Under the pieces are notes generated by a model. That model was given only the letters and a program-made list of their open reading frames with translations, was not told the DNA's origin and made no database searches. 64,000 bases of DNA, from NCBI GenBank assembly GCA_007745635.1, contig CP036272.1:3155124-3219123 (forward strand), read 5' to 3'. This document shows positions 8,781-17,617 of the stretch, one piece after another. This DNA comes from Stieleria bergensis (GTDB taxonomy: Bacteria > Planctomycetota > Planctomycetia > Pirellulales > Pirellulaceae). Within the stretch, counting starts at the first letter, position 1; every line of letters begins with the position of its first letter. Position numbers and translations under genes: made by a program.

Positions 8781-11098
8781 ATCAGTCCTGCCCCTTTGCG
8801 TGCGATCCAAAACAGGCCCAGCAGTCCAACCAAGACGGCAAAGGTGATCGGGTGTGACCACAGTGCCACCCGTCGCACCGTTGGTGGCGGGTCTGGCATG
8901 GCGTTTAGTTGCTGGATAATTTCAGGTAACTGGTTAAAAGAAATGACGCTCCCTTGCGTCATCCTTGCGAGCTCCTCGAGGACTTCTGGCCGAGCCGGTT
9001 GTCCTATCTTTTCCAACGACTCACCTTGAATGAACAACGAGGTGTCCAAGGTTTGTCCCGTCTCTTTGCAGAACAGTTGCAACTTGTGTTGCCCCGGTTC
9101 CTTGGAGGTAAATCGACCTGAAAATGCACCCCACTGACCTCCGCTCGATTGCAAACGGACCGTTTCCAAACGATTCGAAGGGGAGGTGATTCTTAGGACA
9201 ACCGTTCCCTTGCTTAATGGTTCGCCACTGATTTCCATGACATTCGCGTCAAAGGAAACGGTTTGGCGGACTCGTGGACGTTCCGGCGAATAATACATCC
9301 GCATGGTTTCGCCTTGAGCCATGTTGCGGCGATAAGCCATCCAGCGAACGACTTGTCCCCAAAAACGATAATGGTACTTGTCTTCGACACCCTTCCGCCA
9401 ACGCCAAGCCCCATCGGTGCCCATGAACAGCACTTTGCCGGAGCCAAACGTTCGTGTCACTAGCAGTGGAATTCGACCATATTGATTGCTCGCTTCCTGG
9501 TGCACCGCCAACGTCTCGGTTCCATTTTTAGCGGAGGTGACCGGTGCGTACCACTGGAATCCGGGCAAGTTGCCCCAGACGGCCAGATTTTCGTCGGCGG
9601 TATCGGCAAGCTTTGTCAGCAGACTACGGCGACCCATCTCGGTCAATTCAAAGTGTTGTGCGGTTCGAGATCCCCAGCCTCCGAGCTGCGTGTCGTCCAG
9701 ATTGACTGGCATAAGTTCCGCAAGCTTCGTTTCCAATAGCGTAAACTGCCTACCTTCCCAGCCGGGCAGGAACACCAGGCCGCTGGCTTGGTCCTGAACC
9801 AAGCCGTGCAGCAAGTCGCATTGTTCAATGGTCAGCTGATTGTCATCCAGTCCCACGTCACCGAGGAAAACGACATCGTATTCGGCAAGTTCTTCTTTGG
9901 TCGCTGGAAACGAACTGATGTAGTCTTTGTTGCCACCACCGCGTTTCTCCAAACCGGGATGGAACAGCAAGCAAGAAACCGTCACACCTGGATCGCGGGA
10001 AAGCGAGTTTCGTAGGTAGCGGTATTCCCAGCGCGGAAAGGATTCAACGATCAAGACTTTTAGCTTTTCTTCGCGAATCGAGATCGGTGCGGACGCCGTG
10101 TTGTTGTCTTGACGAATCTCCGAGGGATGATCGTCGACTGTTAATTTGAGCGATCGGTCACCGAGCAGATCGGGAGTCCATTCGAAGAAGTCCGCAGTGC
10201 GGCCCATTGCTGCGACACGGACTTGTTTTTCGATCGCTTGGCCGTCTTCGGTTTCCAGCACGACATTGGCCATGTGGTCACGTGGCAACGAGCTTTCAAC
10301 GGTGAATGGGATCCGGACCTTTTTACTGGCGATCGCAAACGTTGGCACGTCAAAGCTGATCAATTCGATGTCGGGTAAACGCGTGTCGCTACCAACAGGC
10401 AAGGCAAAGATTGGCACGCCGGCGGCGCGAAGTTTTCCAGCGGCGTTGACGGGCGACCCGCCGACGTTCCAGTCGCCATCGGAAACCACGAACACGCCCA
10501 GCAGGTTCTCGTGTTGCTGAATCGTCTGGGAGATGGGGCCCGACAGATTGGTCCCGAACGCAGTGTCGGACTCGTCGTCGTCCGCTTCGGCAGCGGGCTG
10601 AGCCTGAGTGTTCAGTAGCGATGCCAAGCGGATCTGCGGCGTGTCGTTCCTGGCCGCGCTGGCTTGGTCATCGTTTGCGTCTGTGACAGTTTGAGGCCCA
10701 GAGAACGGTTCGATGATGACCTCGGCACGTTCTTTCAAGTCGTCCCAAGTCTGTTCGTTGATCAGCGCTTCGATGGCTTGTTTGCGACTGATGGTTTTCG
10801 ATGGACCCGACGTCGCGGTGACGTCCTGTGTTGTCATGCTGTCTGAGTCGTCATACAGGACGGCGACCACTGGCTTGGTATTGGGACGGAACTGTTGAAT
10901 CCATTCCGGGCCACCAAGCAAAATGACGGCAAGCAGAACGATCAGCATGCGCGTGCCTTCGAGCAACACCGTCGATCGGCGCCAGTTGGTGCGTTGACAG
11001 GCGATGAAGGACAGAATCGCTGTGGCCACCGCGATCAGGATCGCCATCACGGCAATCATCGGCGACCAGGCAAAGGAAATGTCGCTGTTCTCAATCAT
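8777..11098 (-). CDS. VWA / glutamine-amidotransferase-like membrane protein (operon gene 4)
   Basis: A 773-residue protein from ATG 11096-11098 (ATGA overlap with the upstream stop). Two N-terminal membrane helices (about 12-35 and 50-63) are followed by a von Willebrand factor A domain with the MIDAS phrase DDSDSM (residues 83-88). A later segment (about residues 340-460: VLIVESFPRWEYRYLRNSL, YDVVFLGDVG, SGLVFLPGWEG) resembles a class I glutamine-amidotransferase fold without an obvious catalytic Cys. A C-terminal membrane helix ends at the stop. Such proteins accompany BatA-type proteins in planctomycetes and Bacteroidetes. Probably a metal-dependent adhesion or assembly subunit facing the periplasm. 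Confidence 0.88.
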   Translation of the reverse strand: MIENSDISFAWSPMIAVMAILIAVATAILSFIACQRTNWRRSTVLLEGTRMLIVLLAVILLGGPEWIQQFRPNTKPVVAVLYDDSDSMTTQDVTATSGPSKTISRKQAIEALINEQTWDDLKERAEVIIEPFSGPQTVTDANDDQASAARNDTPQIRLASLLNTQAQPAAEADDDESDTAFGTNLSGPISQTIQQHENLLGVFVVSDGDWNVGGSPVNAAGKLRAAGVPIFALPVGSDTRLPDIELISFDVPTFAIASKKVRIPFTVESSLPRDHMANVVLETEDGQAIEKQVRVAAMGRTADFFEWTPDLLGDRSLKLTVDDHPSEIRQDNNTASAPISIREEKLKVLIVESFPRWEYRYLRNSLSRDPGVTVSCLLFHPGLEKRGGGNKDYISSFPATKEELAEYDVVFLGDVGLDDNQLTIEQCDLLHGLVQDQASGLVFLPGWEGRQFTLLETKLAELMPVNLDDTQLGGWGSRTAQHFELTEMGRRSLLTKLADTADENLAVWGNLPGFQWYAPVTSAKNGTETLAVHQEASNQYGRIPLLVTRTFGSGKVLFMGTDGAWRWRKGVEDKYHYRFWGQVVRWMAYRRNMAQGETMRMYYSPERPRVRQTVSFDANVMEISGEPLSKGTVVLRITSPSNRLETVRLQSSGGQWGAFSGRFTSKEPGQHKLQLFCKETGQTLDTSLFIQGESLEKIGQPARPEVLEELARMTQGSVISFNQLPEIIQQLNAMPDPPPTVRRVALWSHPITFAVLVGLLGLFWIARKGAGLI

Positions 11099-13182
11099 GC
11101 TGCTTTCTCCGTGCTGGTTGCTGATGAACCTGTAAACGCCATCCGTTGAGTCTTGGCTTCGACTCGCGGCAGGCACAGCAACGCTTCGCCAAACATGGCC
11201 AGCAGCATGCCGATCCAAAAGATGTGCCAAACCTCTTCGACCAGCGAACTGGTGTTGGCAGACTCGCTTTGATAACTCTCGAACGGGACGCCAGCAAAGA
11301 GGGCTCGCAATTCGTCGTCATCCAACGCTTCGGTTTTGGTCTCAGCCGCCGATCGGCTTACCGCGATCAGCCGTGGAGATTCCTCGTCACCGTACTGGTA
11401 GACGCCCGCGTCGAATGATTTCTCAGTCGAAAGACGTTCATCGGCGCTAAGTTTGGTCACCCAAGTCTCAGCCCGCTGACGGTCCACTTGTCCCGCGACC
11501 GCTGCGTTAGTGCTGCCCAATGACTCGGCACCATCGGCGAGAGCCCGCTGGAGCATGACGTACAAAACGATGCCGTTTGCCGCCAGCGTGGAGTCTTCTG
11601 CGCGTGTGGTCGTGCCGCAGAAATAGACGCCGCCACTTGGCGTGGCAACACGAGACAACAAAGGTGCATCATCCGAGAGCCGAGCCAACGTGGTTGCGTC
11701 ACCGTTTACCGGGACATTGCGATAGATTTTTAGTTGGCCAATCGGCAGCGACGATCCAGAGAGCGTCGCCGCAAGCAGGTCACTGTCGCCACGCCAGGAC
11801 GCGACATCGGGCTCGGGGGGAACGCTCCACTGAGTCCAAACGCACCCAAACAGACTGTCGGCAACGTCTTGTTCGGCAATTGTTGCAGTCGGAAAGAAAA
11901 TCACCGTGCCACCACGCTGGACAAAAGCGTCCAGCGCAGCGGCGTCACTGTCGGATTCGAGGTCGCCCGAGGGTAATGGAGCGTGCCAAAGGACCAGGGA
12001 CGTTTCATCCCAGCGGATCGCACCGATCTGTTGAGGCGTGATTTGCTCGACTGTGTTTTCAACAAAGGGGTTCGCGGAAACGCCGGCGGCCAGTTCCATC
12101 ACCCGAGCGGCATCTTCGTCGGTGCTGATAATCACGGTTGCTTTTGCCGGCGGTTGACCAAAGGCAAAGTAATCGATGTTGTCCGAATCATTGCCGTCGG
12201 CAGGGATCGAAATGGAGCCGTAACCCTGTGTGACTTTCCCGGCGATCGGCAAGTGATAGTCAACGATTTGAGCGACACCACCTTGCAAAGTGACTTCCAT
12301 CGATGAACGCGTGCCCAGCAAATTGATTGCCACTGGAACGGTCATCGCTTCTGTGGGCACTTCTTTTTCGCCGAACTGCTGCTCGGTCACCGTGAACGAG
12401 AGCGAAATGCCGCTCTCGTCTTTGCCGCGATCAACTTTGACTTCGTCCACAGTAATGAATCGGTTGTTGCCGGTGGCCTCTTTGGGCGGATGCAAGTAGC
12501 GGACCCGCACCCGGTGTCCCATCTCAGCGAGCGTTTGCTGCATGGTTTTCCAGCGGCCATCGGTTGGGTTCCAGTCAGAGCGATTGCCATCTGAACAAAC
12601 CCACAGATCGACCTGGGCGAGTTGGTTGTCTTCGATATAGCGAACGGCTTCTTCAACCATGCCAGGCAGGTCAGCGGTTTTATCACTGGGGCCGATTTCA
12701 GCCTGCGTCAGGAGCAGTTTGGCATCGTCGACTTCGATAGCACCGGCGTGGTTGCTTTCTATCAGAGCAATTTTGCTCACGCCCGTGGTTTGCAGTGTTG
12801 CCGAGACTTGTTGCAAGCTGCGATCGAGCCATGTCACACCGTCGCCGACGCTCTTTTGCATCGATGGACTGCGGTCCAGAAGAATGATGGCGTTGGTGGA
12901 TCGGGTTCCGAATAGAGTGCCGAGCATGGCGCCGCCCATGGAGCTATTCAACAAGGGCCGTCCGATGGCGAACACCAATGCCACAATGGCCAGTGCCCGC
13001 AAGGCAAGGATCAACCACTGGCGGATTTTCGCGTAACCGCGATTCATTCGGCTCGCGGCCAACAGAAACTGCATCGCCGCCCAAGGCGTGCTTTGGTAGC
13101 GACGTTGGTTGATCAGGTGAATGATGATCGGCAGGACCGCCAGCGGCAGCGCGAGGATCATCCAAGGCTGTAGAAAATTCAT
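11095..13182 (-). CDS. BatA-domain VWA membrane protein (operon gene 3)
   Basis: A 695-residue protein beginning FLQPWMILALPLAVLPIIIH, the hallmark of the N-terminal BatA domain: hydrophobic helix, then HLINQRRYQSTPWAAMQFL, then a second helix (about 56-76). A VWA domain follows with MIDAS sequence DRSPSM (103-108). The C-terminus has a membrane helix (about 655-675). The start overlaps the DUF58 stop (ATGA, 13179-13182). BatA proteins occur with MoxR ATPases and DUF58 proteins, where the ATPase is thought to act on VWA proteins in folding or assembly. The two VWA genes here may form a hetero-oligomer; this is inference. Confidence 0.92.
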   Translation of the reverse strand: MNFLQPWMILALPLAVLPIIIHLINQRRYQSTPWAAMQFLLAASRMNRGYAKIRQWLILALRALAIVALVFAIGRPLLNSSMGGAMLGTLFGTRSTNAIILLDRSPSMQKSVGDGVTWLDRSLQQVSATLQTTGVSKIALIESNHAGAIEVDDAKLLLTQAEIGPSDKTADLPGMVEEAVRYIEDNQLAQVDLWVCSDGNRSDWNPTDGRWKTMQQTLAEMGHRVRVRYLHPPKEATGNNRFITVDEVKVDRGKDESGISLSFTVTEQQFGEKEVPTEAMTVPVAINLLGTRSSMEVTLQGGVAQIVDYHLPIAGKVTQGYGSISIPADGNDSDNIDYFAFGQPPAKATVIISTDEDAARVMELAAGVSANPFVENTVEQITPQQIGAIRWDETSLVLWHAPLPSGDLESDSDAAALDAFVQRGGTVIFFPTATIAEQDVADSLFGCVWTQWSVPPEPDVASWRGDSDLLAATLSGSSLPIGQLKIYRNVPVNGDATTLARLSDDAPLLSRVATPSGGVYFCGTTTRAEDSTLAANGIVLYVMLQRALADGAESLGSTNAAVAGQVDRQRAETWVTKLSADERLSTEKSFDAGVYQYGDEESPRLIAVSRSAAETKTEALDDDELRALFAGVPFESYQSESANTSSLVEEVWHIFWIGMLLAMFGEALLCLPRVEAKTQRMAFTGSSATSTEKAA

Positions 13183-14180
13183 CGCACACCTCGTGAAGTC
13201 GCTCGGCGTGTGACGAAGTTCGTGAGCACATTTTGCACGCTCTGGTCGATCGTCACGCGATGATAGTCGCTGCCGCTTCGGGTGACGATGCGATCAAGGT
13301 CCGTCAGGTATTCGTTCATGGCTTGACGGTATTGGTGCGCGATTTCGCTCGGTTCGGCAAGCATTGCCGTGCCGCCTTCCATGTCCAGGAACCGCGTTGG
13401 ACCTGAAAAGGCAAAATCCAATTCCATCGGATCCAAGAGGTGAAACAGTGACAAGTCGTGACGTCGGAACCGCAAGTGTTCGAAACAGCCCAGCAGTTCA
13501 CTGGAGTCGACAAAGAAGTCCGAAATCACGATCACCAGCGCCGCTTGTGCGGTGGTTTCGGCCAATTGGTGCAGCACTGAAACCAAGTCCGTTTCGCCCT
13601 GCGGTTTGGCCTCGTTGAGCGTGTCAAACATCACACTTAGGTGAGCCGGATTCCGCCGCGGTGGTAAGTGTTGCACGATGCCATCGGCAACGCAGGAAAG
13701 GCCCACCGCGTCACCTTGTTGGGCGGCGATGTAGGCAATCGTTGCGGCGATTTGTTTCGCGTACTCTAGCTTGCTGAGCGTCACGCCCGGCCGAGGGACA
13801 CGCAGCTTGGTGCTTGGTCCCGAGTCGTTGGATTTCTTACTGCCCTTCTTAGGGACCGTTCCGTAATCCATCGATCCGCTGGTGTCGACAACGATGCAAC
13901 AGCGCAAATTGGTGTCCGCTTCGTACTCTTTGACGTAGTAGCGATCACTTCGTCCGTGAGCACGCCAGTCCAAACGACGGAGGTCATCGCCGGGGACGTA
14001 CTTGCGGTATTCTGCGAACTCGACGCTTGAACCACGTGTGGGACTGGTGTGAATGCCAGAGACATTCCCGCGCATCGGGCGACGTGCCAGCAACGGCATG
14101 CCTCCTAGAGCGGCCAGAACTTTGGGGTCAAGGAAGTCGCGTGTGCCTTGTTCTGAAGGCGAGCTTGATGGGTTAAACAT
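13179..14180 (-). CDS. DUF58 / VWA-like protein (operon gene 2)
   Basis: A 333-residue soluble protein with the DUF58 signature EYRKYVPGDDLRRLDWRAHG (about residues 57-76) followed by a VWA-like fold containing DTSGSM (99-104). DUF58 proteins are near-constant partners of MoxR ATPases; their exact activity is unknown, but they probably act as an adaptor between the ATPase and membrane VWA proteins. The ATG at 14178-14180 lies 9 bases after the moxR stop, and the TGA overlaps the BatA gene start. A Ser/Lys-rich loop (about residues 109-122) sits next to the MIDAS strand. Confidence 0.94.
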   Translation of the reverse strand: MFNPSSSPSEQGTRDFLDPKVLAALGGMPLLARRPMRGNVSGIHTSPTRGSSVEFAEYRKYVPGDDLRRLDWRAHGRSDRYYVKEYEADTNLRCCIVVDTSGSMDYGTVPKKGSKKSNDSGPSTKLRVPRPGVTLSKLEYAKQIAATIAYIAAQQGDAVGLSCVADGIVQHLPPRRNPAHLSVMFDTLNEAKPQGETDLVSVLHQLAETTAQAALVIVISDFFVDSSELLGCFEHLRFRRHDLSLFHLLDPMELDFAFSGPTRFLDMEGGTAMLAEPSEIAHQYRQAMNEYLTDLDRIVTRSGSDYHRVTIDQSVQNVLTNFVTRRATSRGVR

Positions 14181-14189
14181 GCCGGTGGA

Positions 14190-15215
14190 TTAAAGCTCGC
14201 TGATCAGTCGTTCAATGATGTCGCCTGCTCGCATGCCTTCGGCTTGAGCAGCAAAGGTGGTCACGATTCGGTGTGAAAGCACTGCCTTGGCAACCGCCAA
14301 AACGTCTTCGCTACGAACCATGTAAGAACCTTCCAAGGCAGCCCGGCTCTTGGCGCCCAGGATCAAATCCTGAACCGCCCGTGGACCAGCCCCCCAAGAC
14401 ACCAATGGCAGCATCCAGTCCGGTGCATCGCCTTTCTGCGGTCGCGTGCGGCGAACCAATTTAGCGGCTTCGACATAGATGTGATCAGGAACGGGAATCC
14501 GGCGAACCAGTTGCTGGTGCGCCAAAATCTGTTCGGCGTTGATGACTTGATCCAGCGTCGGGATCGTGTTGCCGGTCGTCGATCGAGCGATCTGAATCTC
14601 TTCCTGCTCCGAAGGATAGTCCAGCTCGATCAATGTCATGAAGCGATCAAGTTGAGCCTCGGGCAACGGATACGTGCCCTCCTGCTCGACAGGGTTCTGC
14701 GTGGCCAAAACCATAAACGGTGAAGGCAGCTCAAATGTCTTGCCAACCACGGTGATGCGCTGCTCCTGCATCGCCTCGAGCATCGCGGCCTGAGTCTTAG
14801 GTGGGGCGCGGTTGATTTCGTCGGCAAGAATAATGTTGGCGAACACGGGCCCTTTGACAAAGTGGAACTCGCGTTTACCGTCCCCGCCGTCTTGCAAAAT
14901 GTCCGTCCCGGTGATGTCCATCGGCATCAAGTCAGGAGTGAACTGGATTCGGCTGAAGTCCAAGCACATCGTTTCAGCAAGCTTGCTGACCAACAACGTT
15001 TTTGCCAATCCTGGAACTCCCATCAGCAACGCGTGACGGCGTGCAAACAGTGAGATCAACAACAGATCAATCGTCTCTTTCTGGCCGACAATCACGCGGC
15101 CAAGCTGGCTTTTCAAATCGCTGTGGGCTTGTCGTAAGCGATCAACCGCTTGCACCTCATCTTCATTTAACTGCTGGATCGTGTCGGAGCTGGTCGGTTC
15201 AATGGTCTGTGACAT
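14190..15215 (-). CDS. MoxR-family AAA+ ATPase (operon gene 1)
   Basis: A 341-residue AAA+ ATPase of the MoxR family. Walker A is GVPGLAKT (residues 66-73), Walker B is IILADE with the catalytic pair at 132-133, followed by the INRAPPKTQAAMLEAMQE stretch typical of MoxR. The C-terminal lid (AAA_lid_2) follows. MoxR proteins use ATP to remodel or insert metal into partner proteins; the partners are normally the DUF58 and VWA proteins encoded next door, as here. ATG at 15213-15215 is chosen over an in-frame TTG seven codons upstream, because the extra residues show no family similarity. It is the first gene of the operon; its promoter should lie in 15216-15400, but no confident -35/-10 pair was identified. 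Confidence 0.95.
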   Translation of the reverse strand: MSQTIEPTSSDTIQQLNEDEVQAVDRLRQAHSDLKSQLGRVIVGQKETIDLLLISLFARRHALLMGVPGLAKTLLVSKLAETMCLDFSRIQFTPDLMPMDITGTDILQDGGDGKREFHFVKGPVFANIILADEINRAPPKTQAAMLEAMQEQRITVVGKTFELPSPFMVLATQNPVEQEGTYPLPEAQLDRFMTLIELDYPSEQEEIQIARSTTGNTIPTLDQVINAEQILAHQQLVRRIPVPDHIYVEAAKLVRRTRPQKGDAPDWMLPLVSWGAGPRAVQDLILGAKSRAALEGSYMVRSEDVLAVAKAVLSHRIVTTFAAQAEGMRAGDIIERLISEL

Positions 15216-15236
15216 AGTTGCGTGGGCTCGGGCCAA

Positions 15237-15814
15237 TGGATGGAATGATGTCTAAGCTTAGGAGTGAGGCGGGGGCGGGAATTACAATCGCCAATCGCAG
15301 GGCGTCGAAGCGATTGAGTGCATCGGGACGATAGATTCGATGCGCATGAGAACTGAATCTATCGGAGTATTTTTGAATTTCAACAAAATAAATGAGCACA
15401 GTTGCCAGTGCCGCTCAGAAAACGCCGTATCGCAAACACTTTGAGCAGATCGGCTTGCGTTTCGCTCCTCACGCCGAAAGAGGCAGGAGAAGCCCGCCCA
15501 TCGGGCGCTGCAATCCATCTTACGCGAATATGATTCGGTGTGATTCCAGCAGAGCGGCTTTCACCGCGAATTGAAACTTTTTTTACATTGGTCACTCTCG
15601 CAACACCGCACCCAGGACAAAGTTTCTGCGGCAAAGAGTCCTGGGCGTCTTGGGCTCAGCCGACTGCGCCGTCGCGGTTTCTCAGGGCAGATGCGGCCTT
15701 CGAGTTTCATCAAGCGACTTGATCGGCATCTTGCAACGCATTGATTCTCACCGGGCCTGTGGACAGCCACCATGTTGCGGCGATTGGCTTAGGGTGTCTG
15801 CCAGACATCAGAAT
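15237..15814. other. Gene-free stretch upstream of the moxR operon
   Basis: No reading frame here has a recognisable domain or ribosome-binding site. It probably contains the leader and promoter of the moxR operon at its left end. It is A/T-richer near 15360-15400 and 15540-15600, which would suit promoters, but no motif could be assigned. Confidence 0.4.
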
Positions 15815-15986
15815 CGCCATGCCACGGTGAAAGCCAAGCGTTCGTCGTACAAAAGACGCAATGTCCGGCATCCTGGATCAGGAACACTCATTTTCCACTG
15901 ATTGATTAGTGTTGATAAGTGCTTATTAGCGTTCCCCATTTCCTGCTGCAAATGCCTCCATTCGCATTCGAGGCTGTGGACTTGAC
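15815..15986 (+). repeat. Long interspersed repeat, copy A
   Basis: First of four copies of a roughly 170-190 bp repeat. Conserved blocks are CGCCATGCCACGGTGAAAGC at the start, TCGTCGTACAAAAGACGC, GATCAGGAACACT, then a variable centre, GCTTATTAGCGTTCCCCAT, and AAATGCCTCCATTCGCATTC with GAGGCTGTGGACTTGAC at the end. The central part differs between copies; here it reads TTTTCCACTGATTGATTAGTG. The other copies are at 16811-16990, 17070-17240 and, inverted, 53701-53880. No coding frame is shared among copies, so this appears to be a non-coding element. Confidence 0.8.
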
Positions 15987-16262
15987 TTAACAGGCCATCA
16001 ACCGAGTTCTGCAGTGGGGACGGATTTTGAGCCCTGATGGGTTGCCTGGTTTCACTTGGGTGTCCAAGGCGTTTTTGAATGGGCGGCTGGGTTAGAAGGG
16101 CCATGCGTTTGACGGCTTGGCAGTGTGTTGACGCAGTAAGAGTGCGTTTGATTGGCCCGGTGGATTGAAATGGCTTGACCAACAATCGCCCAATCCGGCG
16201 TCTGATGTAACGCTCGATAAGGTGCTTGCTTGCGTTCTGATCGGGCTTGCCAAGACCATTTG

Positions 16263-16363
16263 TAGAACACCTTCGGCGTTCGGAGAGGGTGTGCATGGGG
16301 CCTGTCCCCAGGGTGCGCTGTGCGCCCCTGGGCTATGGGGTAGAACACCTTCGGCGTTCGGAA
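16263..16363 (+). repeat. Paired short element GAACACCTTCGGCGTTCGG (two direct copies)
   Basis: Two exact copies of TAGAACACCTTCGGCGTTCGG begin near 16263 and 16341, about 78 bases apart. The spacer contains a GC-rich inverted stretch (GTGCGC...GCGCCC around 16313-16327). The same pair recurs in opposite orientation at 16460-16557. A degenerate single copy is at about 50244-50268. Confidence 0.75.
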
Positions 16364-16459
16364 CTCTGGATGCAATTGTGAAGGCCACCGCCTTGGAACT
16401 GGCAGGTTGCTTGAGCGTTTCACTGATGATGTGCTTCGAAGGAACGTCAGCCTGGCCTG

Positions 16460-16557
16460 CCGAACGCCGTAGGTGTTCCATTTTCACAGCCCAAGGTCGC
16501 GAAGCGCACCTTGGGTCACTGGAACCATCAAACCTCCGAACGCCGTAGGTGTTCTAC
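16460..16557 (-). repeat. Paired short element, inverted copy
   Basis: Reverse-orientation counterpart of the pair at 16263-16363: CCGAACGCCGTAGGTGTTC starts at about 16460 and again at about 16536, 76 bases apart, with a spacer containing AAGCGCACCTTGGG, the reverse sense of the spacer in the forward pair. Together the two pairs form an imperfect inverted repeat about 300 bp long, with roughly 97 bp between the pairs. Confidence 0.7.
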
Positions 16558-16810
16558 ATGCAGTTTGGGGCACACCGACCGGAGAGCAAATGTTCTCTGC
16601 TGCACAAGGATACTTCGGGGACAGCCCCGGAGGATGATTGGGATTCCCTCCTTCGTGCTCTTGGTGTCCTTCGTGGTTCATTCCCGGCTTCCGCTACGAT
16701 TGCGGACAGGGGCTATCATCAACTTGACAGTCCGAGGCGCGTCGACATTGACACTGAAGTCCAGGCTGCTGAATTGCAACATCGGGTGGGCCATTGAAAT
16801 TCATCTCATT

Positions 16811-16990
16811 CGCCATGCCACGGTGAAAGCCAAACGATCGTCGTACAAAAGACGCTATGTCCGACGTCCTGGATCAGGAACACTAATAGGCACTCATCAA
16901 CGCTAATGGATGAGTGCGGATTAGTGCTTATTAGCGTTCCCCATTTCCAGCAAATGCCTCCATTCGCACACGAGGCTGTGGACTTGACCG
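16811..16990 (+). repeat. Long interspersed repeat, copy B
   Basis: Second copy of the long repeat. Compared with copy A it has the same flanking blocks and a central insertion with a stem-loop (CACTCATC / GATGAGTG) before GTGCTTATTAGCGTTCCCCA. It is about 98% the same as copy A in the first 40 bases by eye, and diverges in the centre. Confidence 0.8.
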
Positions 16991-17069
16991 TCCGAGGCGC
17001 GTCGACATTGACACTGAAGTCCAGGCTGCTGATTGCAACATCGGGTGGGCCATTGAAATTCATCTCATT

Positions 17070-17240
17070 CGCCATGCCACGGTGAAGGCCAAGCGATCGT
17101 CGTACAAAAGGCGCAATGTTCGGCGTGCCAGATCAGGAACACTCATAGGCACTCATCAACGCTAATAGATGAGTGCTTATTAGCGTTCCCCATCTCCCGC
17201 GTTTGCCTTCATGCGCGTTTGAGGCGGCGGACTGAACCAC
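17070..17240 (+). repeat. Long interspersed repeat, copy C
   Basis: Third copy of the long repeat, in the second unit of the tandem duplication. The right end is more diverged (TTTGCCTTCATGCGCGTTTG instead of AAATGCCTCCATTCGCA...). The central stem-loop CACTCATC / GATGAGTG is kept. Confidence 0.78.
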
Positions 17241-17524
17241 CCGAGGCGCGTGGCTGTGCCTCGGTGAATGCTGAGCGATTCAATCCTCTCATTCACTCGC
17301 GGTCCAGCCCCGCGCGGCCAAGCCTGAGCAACAGGCTAGAAGACGGCCTCAGTCGCTACAGGAATCGGGGACGCAGATGTCTCCCCTGGAGAGCCCCGTC
17401 GTGCAGAAGGCCGTCTCCGCGATGAGACTGCGAAGCAAGGCTGACTTGATGTCGATCAAAGCAAGTCAATCCATTTTGGCCGGGTTGGCTGAAATGGTTG
17501 CTGGCGGGACGTTGCGAGGCGAAT

Positions 17525-17551
17525 GCCCAACGCCTGTAGGCAGCGTTGGGC
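17525..17551 (-). terminator. Hairpin downstream of fae
   Basis: Nine-base-pair perfect stem (GCCCAACGC and GCGTTGGGC) with a nine-base loop, located 66 bases past the fae stop in the direction of transcription. No run of T follows, so it is at most a Rho-independent-like or RNA-stability hairpin. Confidence 0.4.
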
Positions 17552-17617
17552 GGGACGGACGGCCACATGGTTGGTGTTCTTGTGGCCTAGCCTTGCAAGG
17601 GGCAAAGATGGAGTCGC

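Larger units (their letters stand above)
16723..17240 (+). repeat. Tandem duplication of about 260 bp containing repeat copies B and C
   Basis: The unit starting CTTGACAGTCCGAGGCGCG at 16723 recurs at 16983 (260 bases later), and a decayed third start is at about 17232 (ACTGAACCACCCGAGGCGCG). Each unit consists of an about 88-base block (ending TTGAAATTCATCTCATTC) followed by one copy of the long repeat (16811-16990 and 17070-17240). The two long-repeat copies each carry a perfect inverted repeat CACTCATC...GATGAGTG with a 10-base loop AACGCTAAT(G/A). Confidence 0.8.

Noticed and set aside
16723-16810. Possible transposase remnant in the tandem block
   Set aside because: No translated frame resembles a transposase; it is non-coding repeat sequence.
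15237-17617. Possible CRISPR array
   Set aside because: Repeats here are long and few, with unequal spacing and no uniform spacers or cas genes.
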